Below, piece after piece: positions 53,864-64,000 of a stretch of 64,000 bases of DNA. The DNA lies in NCBI RefSeq assembly GCF_000002995.4, contig NW_025062476.1:7305001-7369000 (forward strand), written 5' to 3'. Source of the stretch: Brugia malayi. Taxonomy: Eukaryota > Nematoda > Chromadorea > Rhabditida > Onchocercidae. Below the pieces are notes generated by a model that saw only the letters and a list, made by a program, of their open reading frames with translations, ran no database searches and was not told the DNA's origin. Each line of letters opens with the position of its first letter. Positions within the stretch are counted from its first letter, which is position 1. A program made the position numbers and the translations under genes.

Positions 53864-56800
53864 TCAATCGCTTTCATCAATTGGTTCACGTAACGCACAT
53901 TGATAACGTTGTTTCTTTCCAGAATTATTCGAGTGTTTGCCACTTCTTTCTACCGGTGATTGCCTACTGCTTGAAGAACTACTGCAGCTTTCACTGGAAT
54001 GATAAGATTGTTTTTCATCAAGACTATCTTTATCTCTTTCATCCTTCGAGCTAGAAGTATCATGTCGTCGACGTCTAATACGCACTTCGTCTTCACTACT
54101 GCTTTCTGTGCTTCTAGATTTTATGTTATTTGTTCTTGGAGAATATGGTCGCTTTTGAGAACTACTTGCAGATTTGCGAACACGGCAAGAGGCGCTTCTT
54201 CGGCTTTCAGTGGAATGTTTACGATAGCGTCTTGGTCTACTACGGCTTCTGCTTACTTGACGTTTGGAATGATGAGTTCTGGATCTCTCTTCATGATGTC
54301 TTTTATATAATGAATCGTTGGAATGTGATTTCCGTCTAGATAATCTATGAGGCCTAGAAGTAGAACGATGATGACTACGATGTCTGGACTCGTGACTTTC
54401 TGAACGGCGCAATTTTGATCCACTTGACTCGACGTGATGCCTCCTGTGTCTGTGAAAATCACCTGAGTAACGATGTCTGTGTTTACCATGGTCAGATTCC
54501 AATCTCGAAAAATGTGAACTTCTTGACCAATGCTGTCTGTGGTTGTCGTCAACAGAATTTCTGCGTAATCTGTGCTTGTCAGAATCAGATCTCTCATTGC
54601 CATCCCTTAGTAAATGAATTTTCTTTTCACGACTTTCAAGCTTTTTATTCTGATCTCTTGTATCCGGTACTGGTTCAGGAGAATGAGAAGGTGAGTGTAT
54701 CTCATCTGAATTTCCGTTCAAGATATTTTCAGTTGCATCACCATTTGATGATGTTGTAGAACTATGTGTACTACCTGAATGATGCAGGAATTCATCATTG
54801 GAACTAGAACTGCTTCGGCTTTTATCTTCAGATTCTGGAGTATCATGCCGGTATCTTTTCTGCGAACTGTCGTTAATCTCTGATGAATGTCGATGCAATC
54901 GTTTGTGGCCTGAACTTTGTTCCACTTTTTCTTTACCTTCATTAGAGCCAAGAATCTTCATTTTTGACTCCTGGACATCAATTTCCATTTTAACAACATC
55001 CGTAAATTGTTTCTCTGGCAAAGCTATTTCAGTAGTACTGGAATCTAAAACTGGAGTTTTATTTCTAGCATTGCCATTCGATTCCTCACAGAACGGTGGT
55101 GCAATTAATGAAGGATTTTTTTTCGAGGACATGCTATCGGGACTCAGTGCAGGTTCTGCTTTTATATCTTTTGTATCTGGAATGACTTCCCTCAACTTTG
55201 ACCTACGACCTTTATCCTCCTCCACACTCGAACTATGCTTTTTAAATTGTTCCGGGCCTTCTCCGTCACTATGAGCTAAAATATGATGTTTTTGTTTGCG
55301 GTCAGTATCTGAATCTGGAGAATATTGATAAGTACGACGCGAACACCTTTCTTTTTCACGGTGATTTCTTTTCTCGTCACGGTCATGTTTCCGACGTCGA
55401 TCACCTAATAAGAAACTTTGATTAATATCATTTTAATAAAGAAAAATACTTAATGAAACACTCGAATTTTTTCAAAACCATTATATATTAAAATAGCAAA
55501 CATATATATAATTTGCTTTTAATAGCCACCTAATTATTTACATTATCATTATTATAAACCCATAACTTTATTAAAGACTTGGATATCTTACTTCCTGAAT
55601 CGTTTCGACGATGCCAATCACTCCTATGATCATTTCGCCTAGGATGTCTGTCACGCCGTCCTCCATCATCGTACCCGTATGATCGACTAGACCTGTAACC
55701 CCTAAGGAAATTGTTTAATCGAGAGGAACAAAATAAGAATAAAGATTTTATATGATGGCCTAGAAAGTTTCCTAGCAAAAATATGAATATAACAGCAAAC
55801 AATAATGGAGTGATGGCGAATAAAGTTAAAAATTAGTGGAATAAAATCAACAGTAATTAATTCTTCTTAGTAATTAAGCACTGTTTGGTATAGCAGACAA
55901 TGTTAACTCATTTTAATGCTGGTATCATGAAAAGGAGACAACCTTCGATAGTCAAAATGGTCATCACTGTGACGTTGATGACGATAAGAACGGTCGTAAT
56001 GATCAGGTGAATCACGTCTGCGGCGCTTTTCACGATCAACAAAGCCACTAGCATTATAAACATCGCGTCGATCACTTGAAGGTTCAACTTCTCTGCTAGA
56101 ATAGAAATTGCAAGAGATTTAACATCAATCAAAGCAACAGTAAACATGAATAAATTCTGAATTTTAAGTGTCGTTAACAAAGTATTATAAGCTTTTTAAA
56201 GAAATATTACAATCCTGAAACAATATGCACTCAAAAAAAAAAAAAAAAAAAGAGAAGACTTACGATTCCTTGATCTTTTCCGTCAAATTCCTTTCTTTAT
56301 GAGATATGTCTTTAAGTCTCATTTGTACTTTAGCTTCTGATACTTCACTTGAATTACTACCGCTAGATTCATGAACTGAATTAGTTGAACTGTCGTCGCT
56401 ATCTGAACTATATTCCGAAGAGTTATCGGATGATTCCTCAGATAATGAAGACGAGGAAGATGACGAGGACTCTGCCGTTTTTCGTTTTTTCTCACTTTTT
56501 TTCACCTGAAAAAACATTAATTTAGAAATGACAATAGAATTTTCCAAAAAAATAATCATCAAAAACAAACTTATTCCTAAACAGCTACCTTCACAAAAAA
56601 GTTCAATCGTTCTTATAACTTTTATAACGAAACATAATAGCACTGAAAAATGCAAAGATCACTCCAATCAATAAAGAAGGAATAGCAAAAGATTATAAGA
56701 ATAATGCAAGATTTAATCGAAGAAAGATCACACGTGCGAAAAACAACTTAAATCAATATATTATCCTCTAAGAAAAAGTACTTACTTCGTCATCCTTTTT

Positions 56801-58310
56801 TTTCTTTTCTTTACTACCGTCTTGTTCAATTTCGTCCACTTTCAAGTCAACACTTTTATTTAATCTGAAAGTCAATAAGTTTGTATTTACAATCTACATC
56901 CTAACACTTCTAATTCTTTTCTCTTGCGTCTATTTACACAAGTTTCGGTTTCTCTATATTTCTCTATATATATACGGTATGGACAAAACAGGTTTTCCAT
57001 TAAATAAACTAAAGCATGTGGAATGATGATCTAGCAAACCTAATATCTAAAAACAGAAAAAAAATTTGTGAATAATTTGAAACTAAGAAAAATAGAAAGT
57101 AAAAAAATTACTATACAGAATACAATTTTCATCACAAGAACTTATATAAAACTCGAGCTGAAGTTTTTGCAAAAAAAGAAACAGAAGACAAGTTTATGAA
57201 AAAAACGAACTTTTCGAAAGATGTCCCATCAATAAAATCGTCTTTAATTCCAAGTGCAGAACGCATCCGGTCACGATTCTCCATAGCAGCCTTTGCACGG
57301 ACATGCGTATCACGACTGTCCATTTCTGCATCTATGTCCAGTTCTCCGGATGCTACCTGACTTTGAAGAAGTTTTCGATACTCATTCACTTTTTTCTGGA
57401 TTTCAGCTTCATCGAATCCCTGAAATTTTCGGAAATTTGTAGTCAACTAAATTATCACATTTTTTGTTTTATCACGCTTGCGAAATCAATTCGTAACCTG
57501 ATGAGAACCAACTACAGAATTCCTAAAGCGACAAATTGGCAATAAAAAATATTTAGAAATGTACATTTGTGGACAATAATATTGACAAAGCTAGGTTCTT
57601 TGAAGCAAGTTATTATGTCAAATCATTACTTGTTTTTTTTTTTTGCGACATGCCTTATTGCACAACATATTACTCTCTCGTTGTCTATGCTAAATCGTAA
57701 CAAGGTTAAAGATAGTTATCAAGCTTCATTACAAAAAAAGAAAAGCTGCTGCATTTTGCAAAACTTTTAAAGCTAATATTTCATTTAAATAAGTCTAAGC
57801 TTACTTTATTTTCCATAAGCATTTCGAAATCAGCGCATTTCAATTCGATATGCCGTTTACGGTTATGTTCCAACAGTTCCTTGTTCGGCTGTTTGTTAAT
57901 TTCAGCCTCAGCTCGTTTAATATCAGCTTCAGAGTTATACACCACTCGTTTCTGAAATGAAATTCTTTTTGAATGTATGAAATTTGATAAGCCTTAAAGT
58001 TATTATCACCTTCAAAAAAAAAAAAAAAATGGAGCATTTCTTATCAACTTCTTACTTGCCATCGCCCATCTTACTAAAAATTTATTGAGCAGCAGAAAAA
58101 CAACTAATATATTTGCAAGCAGATGTAAATAACTAAAGAGAAAAAGTGGAAACATTTTTTCGGATAGACTATAAAAGCTAAAAAGGAAAAAAAAAACAGT
58201 GTCAATTCGGGAAATAAAACCTTCGAGAGCAATAAGTTGGCTAAATTAGCTTGCACGTATCCATTTGTGCCCGATCCACGAGCTGTTTGCAATCCAATGC
58301 CGTTATACAT
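53864..58310 (-). CDS. rsr-2: SR-related splicing factor with cwf21 domain (SRRM2/SRm300 homologue)
   Basis: This is a spliceosome-associated protein; the family (yeast Cwc21, human SRRM2, C. elegans RSR-2) acts near the catalytic core. Minus-strand exons are 58221-58310, 57805-57951, 57211-57419, 56786-56864, 56264-56505, 55943-56095, 55592-55701 and 53864-55404, giving about 856 residues, in phase throughout. The N-terminus [20 protein letters not shown] is the family signature. The cwf21 domain (about 35-98) has [19 protein letters not shown] and a [17 protein letters not shown] helix. The rest is low-complexity: Ser-rich acidic runs (about 185-230), then RS, RRR, HRH and SR-rich segments, with a 513-codon last exon. 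The acceptor of exon 7 is ambiguous by nine bases (55701 or 55692), both in frame. The ATG follows an acceptor TTTACAG at 58319 by eight bases. The protein is much shorter than human SRRM2, as is usual for invertebrates. Confidence 0.95.
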
Positions 58311-58314
58311 ATTG

Positions 58315-58326
58315 GGATCTGTAAAA
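58315..58326 (-). promoter_or_regulatory. Probable spliced-leader acceptor of rsr-2
   Basis: The minus strand reads a T-rich tract ending TTTACAG, with the AG at 58320-58319, eight bases before the ATG. No upstream coding exon is apparent. Confidence 0.5.
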
Positions 58327-61300
58327 AAAATTTTTTTCTTTAATATGAACCAGAATTAAATGTATTACCAAAATGTAAAATCCAAAAACAATTATAATCT
58401 AAACAACACCTATTCTCTTACTTCTTAAATCATATGCAAAAGATTTAATCATCAATATAGTCCATACCAAAAACGGATATGTTGGAAAATTCCGAATGAA
58501 CCCTACTGTGCAAACAACATTTTTTGTCTTCTAGTTTTATCTGTTCATTACATGGTCTGTAATTAATATATTACTGTAGAATACAAAGTTTAAATGTCTT
58601 GACTGTTCTAAAATTTGCAATTTATCAACACTGATCCATCGGCGAAAACGCGCGAATTATTTAAGCAACTCTGACAATTCAACGGTTAGCCATAAAAGTA
58701 GAAGCTTTTTACTTAAATGCTTGAATTACAAATACTTGAATTACAAAAATAAACAAAAAGAATAGTTTAAATATCCAATAAAAGAATCTTATATTTAGCA
58801 TAACAGCCATACACAAGTCAATATTTAAGTGAAGGAACAACAGGAGAAAAGAAACAATATCAAAGAAGATAATATTAAAATATATACAAAAAAAATATCT
58901 CTCTCATTTCTACTTTAAAGCGTATAACATTCATTTTACTAATTCTCTCCCAACACCTATATTATGATGCTCAATTACTTCACACATTTCTCTTATCATT
59001 CACTCCCTACAGTCGCATCATTGCATTTTTTATTTTTAAATCTCTACTAAAATTACGTGAAGTAACGCAAATAAATGATATCCGTCATCTTCAATGTACT
59101 ACAATAATTTAGTCCCACATTATTAATTAACGTCTAAAATTAATCGTTGGAAATTTACGTAAAGATTCAAAGCCAACTAAGCAAAGTAAACTATTCAATC
59201 ATCAGTACAATCACCTACCCCATACTTTTCTCAAATGACAACAAACTTTATTTTACCTCCAAGATATTACGAAACCTAATTTTACATGCAACGATAAACG
59301 AAATAACATGGCTCGCTACTTTCAACTTAACATTTATAAGTTTAGCAATAAATTTAAATTAAAATCCAAAAGAAAAAAAGATCACATATAATATGTTATG
59401 CTAATATGCGGAATATAATTTTAATTTTAAAAGAAAACAAGTTTTAACTTAACTGTAAATAAACAAGAAAAAGCGAAACTAAATACAAAGTTATTTCACA
59501 TTTAATATTTACAATTAGTTATTATTACTTGTCACTTATCATTTATTATTACTTATTTATCAATCTAATATCTACAAAGTGTACACCATTTTATTGTATC
59601 AAATAAGTGATAATTAGGTGATAATGGAATAAAAATAACAGTATAAACTTATTGTTAATTACTTTATCCTAATCTAATCAAATCATTTTTTCTATCGTTT
59701 TTGACCTGAATAAGATCAAAGCATAATAACACAATTATATGTTATCATTTGGTGGCAGAAAGTTGATGCAAGTACTAATTAAATATTTCAAATATTTACA
59801 TATTGCTAATAATTCAATCAAATAATTCAATTTGGTTTCAATCATTTTTTGAAGATTTTATTCATATTATTATTATTGTTTTATTTGACCAATTTTTCAG
59901 ATATTTAATATAATTTTACTAATAGATGTTACATCAAAAAAAAAATAATCTCTCATTAGACTGTCATTTTCATTTTCGGCGAAATTTTATACAATGAAAA
60001 AAAGGAGTGCAATAAAATGGAAGTTGAAATAACTCAGGAAATTACAGTGATTGTTGAATTTAAAAAAAAAATTTAATTAAAATTAATATTTGATAAATAT
60101 TGTAATTAAATGATTGAAATTCAAAAATTCGATTCGAATTAAAGTATAAACAAGAATGTGTTATTTTTTTTTTCCAATTTACCATCTAAATTATCATCAA
60201 AATGTACGCAAAGGATAAGAGAAGTACACGAAGCAATAATATCTATTAAAATTTAGTAATGTAAACGACATAAAATTAAATATTTATTTGAAAAAAAAAA
60301 TGCAAAAAAAAACAAACGTTTCAAGTTGAAAAGGCTTTAAAAAAATTAACAAATTATCATAAATAAATCTTTCATTAGTAGTAGATGTATAAAGATCAGA
60401 ACTTATTACTTAAACATAATTTTCCAATTTTATTAATCTTTAGCGTAACGAATTCGAAATAATTTACGAGTTAATTGATAATTTATAGTGACAAGAATCA
60501 TTGTCCTCATGAAGCCACTATTTTCAGTTCAATTCTAGCAGGAAAAGAAAATGTACATAGTCTAAAAAAATTCTATCCTGTCAAAAGAAATTAGTTAAAA
60601 TTTCGGTAAAATTTTACTTTTTTATTCATCTACTGCTATAATTGTTTGAATTTCGTTTCTAAATAGAAATTAATAAAAAATATACAAAAAATAGTAAAAA
60701 GGAAATTTTTAGATGAAAAAATTGAAAATTGATTTTATGATAAGATCTGATAACTCCTTTCATCCTTACTTATAATTCTTATTTATCAATTGACAATATT
60801 AACTCCAAATAATAATAGTGATAATACTAATTTTAAATGATAATGCACGTGTTGTTAATTATTAGACACCAATTGCTGTTATTATTGATTTCAAATGATA
60901 ATGCTCTTATTATTAATTAATAGATATTACTGATATATCGACTTTAAGTGATCATGCTTACAGTATTAGCATCAAAAAACGAGGATGTATGTTGGGATGA
61001 AAAAAATCACAGCAATTTTCGATATTATTTTTTGAAAGAGAATTGATCAATCAAGAGAATTGAAAGAGTTTCATAGCCATATCAATAGATAAACAAGAAG
61101 CTACAGAACAAAAATCATGTTGCTGTGTCTATTCTGATAAACATATAACATATATTTTTGAAACATTTTAAAATGTGATTTTAAAATATTCCCTTTCATT
61201 CATTCCAGTAAAACTAATAAAAAAGATTCATCAAATGAAAAAGCTGATATAATTGAGACAAATAATGCGACAATTTCTCATATTAACCATCAATCTGTTT

Positions 61301-63540
61301 GAGTTAATTTTTTCTAGAAAAACAGAAATTAATAGATTATATTATGAAATTCATCGTTTATTATAGAACAAAAATTTCATTAAAAGTACAAAAATATATA
61401 ATTCAATTAAAAAAAGAAATAAAAAATGAATGAAAAAGATAATTTAATAGATATTGCATTCAGATTCTTACGCAAATTTCAAAATGCAATCGATTGAATC
61501 ATAGACTTTGATAAAATACAATACTTTTTATGTAATAACTCTTCTCTCTCTCTCTCTCTCTCTCTCCCTTCTGCCATAGAAAGCCTTTTAATTCAAATAA
61601 AATGACAATCTTTCAATTTCAATAATTTATTTTCTTCTTCTCAGAAAAAAAGATGGTGAATTTCTCTTACCTATAATTATCTGAAACATACTAAAATTCA
61701 AAATAATCATAATATTTCAAGAAAATTTCTTATAACTTTGTCATTTCTAAACTTTTTAATTTTGCAGTATTGATTTTAATATTGTCAACATATATTTTAT
61801 TGACACTTCAATTTATTCTACAACGAGGATTGAATAAATTTCAAACAAATAAGAGTGATTACTAAAAAACTATTTGCACATGAAAAAAGTCACAATTATC
61901 TGCGCTCGAAGAAACTTGAATTGAATATATTTTCATGATTATTATTTATTGACCATTATTTATTACTTATCAATCCTTATCAATGAAGAAATTGCTATTT
62001 AAGTAACCGTAAAACTATTTACTGCTATCAACTCTTACTAAGTGCTATAATTAAACTGAAAGTAGATTTGATATCAAAATTTATTTTGATTTTACATTTG
62101 CACCAGAAAAAAAAGAAAAATTAAACATTTAAAAATATAAGCGTGGTGGAAATAAGGCTTTCAAACAATGTACAAAAGTTCGTCAAAATCATTTCTCAAT
62201 TCACAATAAACGAAATAGAATGAACCAGAAGAAACAAAAACCAAATCAGTAATTAAATTTAATTTTTAAAAGTAAAAAAAGAGTGAAGGTTGATAGTCAG
62301 TAATCATTTGCTTCATTTATTTGACTTAAGCAATTTTATTCACTTCTCCTACTACTTCGCAGCTAAATAAAATTTATTAAAATCTATTTTATTGAGGGAA
62401 AAAAAATTTCTTGTAAATTCACGTTTCATACTTTATACAACAGAAACCATTTTTAAAACAGTAACATTTGAAAAATAATCTTTTTCAAATTAGAAATGAA
62501 GCAAATTTTTTCGAAAAAGAGGGAAAAAAATAAGATCAGATTATCAGTTTCTTTTTTTCATTTGGGAATAGAACAGTTACAAAGAATAGTAAGGTTAGCA
62601 AATTGATAGGAAGAAATTTACCAATTCTAGAGCACAACCAAGTCAAAATGTTGAAGATCTCACAATTTCCGTTATTTTTTCAATACAATAAATTCAGTTG
62701 TATTTGCAATTTGCAACAGATAGAACACATATCTTTAATTGTATTATCAACGAAATTTATGAATAACAAAAAAAGATAAATGAAAAAATAAAAAAAAAAA
62801 AATAATGAAGAAAAAAATGATTTCTAACAGTTGAGGTACATAGAAGAAATAAGAATGAGTTAGATCGATTGTTTTATAATGCTTCACTTTTTCTTTTTAA
62901 TGATTTTAATATATAGAAGCATTCATAAATATGTTTTAAAAAAAAAAAATTATAAAAATGGTTGTAATAAACAAATCTCATCTCTCTCATTTCACCCAAT
63001 TTTTGCGAATATTTTAAGTATAAAATACAGACAGTTTAAAAAAAACAACAAAATTTCACATGTCATTAAAAAAAATTAATTAAGCTAAAAAGAAAGAAAG
63101 AAAAGAACGGCAATTTATTAACAGAGATAAATGACAAACAAAAAACAAAACAAAAAAAAAGTGCAAAAACATGTAATAAGCAGAGATCGGTGTATACTCT
63201 TCGGATATTCTCATCGGTATGTTTCGCGAACTAATCACCATTTGCTAAACCACTCAGACTATTTTTTAGTTTTTTTGGCTGTTTTTTCCTGGAATATTTT
63301 GCAACTCTTAGATACGCATTTATAAATTGTTGTACAAGCATAGGAAAAGCATGAAAGTCCCAAATCAGAAATTAATACACTACATCAGTCACATATGAAA
63401 TCGTACGGCGATATTTTTGTGATTTTTTATGTTAGCCTTGTTTTTTCCTCTTTATACTAGATGTTGTTTTTTACTCAGCATTTCCCAATCTTTTTTTTTT
63501 TTTTTGTAATTTTATAAAGCTTATTGTATTTTTATACTCT
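58327..63540. other. Intergenic region between the bromodomain gene and rsr-2
   Basis: About 5.2 kb with no supported gene. It contains a (TC)n microsatellite near 61545-61565 and AT-rich DNA. The part at 63170-63540 is less AT-rich and is probably the 3' UTR of the bromodomain gene; a minus-strand AATAAA occurs at 63114-63119. The plus-strand frames at 59147-59362 and 62879-63325 have no support. Confidence 0.5.
61545..61565. repeat. (TC)n microsatellite
   Basis: About ten TC units in intergenic DNA. Confidence 0.9.
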
Positions 63541-64000
63541 TTAATTAGCATCTGATATTAATTTTTTGTACAAATATTTGAAGATACTAACCCCTTTTTT
63601 ACCACTAGCTCGTGTTTCTATCGCAGATTTAACTTTCACTATACGCTCACGAAATTGTTTTTCGAGAATATCAGCGCACTGATAAATAGCTGAATCTTTT
63701 GAATTAAATATTCGAGCATTTTCAAAAATTTGTGCTATATCAGTAGTAAATTCTTTCAAGCTATGATATTCGTAATGTTCCAGTTTTCGCTGCACAATGC
63801 TCAGATCTGTAAATGGAATATTTATTCAAGCAGCTCATAATAAGTTCTAAACATAACATGCTTATTAATGATAACTGATTTTTTCTTCACTACAAAAAAT
63901 ACTGGAAATGAAAACAAAAATTGCCGAGAACTTAACTGTATTTATACGAAATGAATTTTATTAATGATAAATCAACAAAATTTGAAAACTAACCCATCGG
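63541..64000 (-). CDS. nurf-1: C-terminal bromodomain exon of a BPTF/NURF301-like protein (partial)
   Basis: Only the 3' end of this gene is inside the window. Exons are 63994-64000 (seven bases, cut by the edge) and 63541-63806. Joined, they read PMDLSIVQRKLEHYEY, then LKEFTTDIAQIFENARIFN and YQCADILEKQF. This is the second half of a bromodomain: the PMD loop, helix B and helix C, with the acetyl-lysine-binding Asn in RIFN. The IF-N-R--N--DS--YQCA-LE--F pattern is closest, from memory, to the BPTF/NURF301 bromodomain, which sits at that protein's C-terminus and reads histone acetylation for the ISWI remodeller. The frame ends about 45 residues after the domain core, fitting a C-terminal position. 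An internal GTTAGT near 63590 could be used as a donor instead. Another bromodomain family is possible, so the symbol is tentative. Confidence 0.78.

Noticed and set aside
53999..55274. Plus-strand and shifted minus-strand frames across the rsr-2 last exon
   Set aside because: Shadows of the Arg/Ser-rich coding sequence.
63170..63320. Less AT-rich segment suspected to be a small nuclear or spliced-leader RNA gene
   Set aside because: It does not match the U1, U2, U4, U5, U6 or filarial spliced-leader sequences I know; more likely 3' UTR of the bromodomain gene.
1..64000. Bacterial (Wolbachia) insertion, CRISPR array or tRNA genes
   Set aside because: No bacterial-type long frames, no regular repeat-spacer array and no recognisable tRNA box sequences were seen on either strand.

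Overview
The window looks like nuclear DNA from a parasitic nematode, most likely a filarial worm. The background is extremely AT-rich, with long A and T runs and AT, GA and ATT microsatellites. Genes are split into many short exons with U-rich TTTCAG-type acceptors. Several 5' ends sit just downstream of an orphan acceptor, as expected where a spliced leader is trans-spliced. The recognisable proteins are animal and nematode-type. I cannot name the species. All gene models were built by hand from splice sites and reading phase; no search was run.

Layout: (1) 603-2359, minus: a small unknown secreted Lys-rich protein. (2) 6240-10197, minus: a secreted protein with a Gln/His-rich stretch, a basic coiled-coil region and a C-terminal ten-cysteine Dickkopf/prokineticin (colipase-fold) domain. 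(3) 13527-14166, minus: the complex III hinge subunit (UQCRH/QCR6). (4) 15505-17655, minus: OSTM1, the lysosomal ClC-7 partner. (5) 18672-20457, plus: SCO1, divergent from OSTM1. (6) 21060-25948, plus: the TFIIF large subunit (GTF2F1/RAP74), 0.6 kb downstream of SCO1 and possibly in an operon with it. (7) 28977-39313, minus: a 17-exon SLC6 Na/Cl-dependent transporter, with a possible alternative first exon at 41699-41723. (8) 41.7-53.8 kb: mostly low-complexity DNA, with a GC-richer island at 50.4-51.5 kb that may hold a small uncharacterised gene or a decayed one. (9) 53864-58310, minus: rsr-2/SRRM2, a cwf21-domain SR-related splicing factor. (10) 63541-64000, minus, cut by the window edge: a bromodomain exon at the 3' end of a BPTF/nurf-1-like gene.

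Two genes (UQCRH, SCO1) serve the mitochondrial respiratory chain, and three (GTF2F1, rsr-2, the bromodomain gene) act in transcription, splicing or chromatin. The others act at membranes or outside the cell. There is no single pathway cluster. The most unusual items are the Dickkopf-like secreted protein, the GC-richer island, the alternative first exons of the transporter, a GC-AG intron in GTF2F1, and diverged direct and inverted repeat arrays near the transporter's 5' end.
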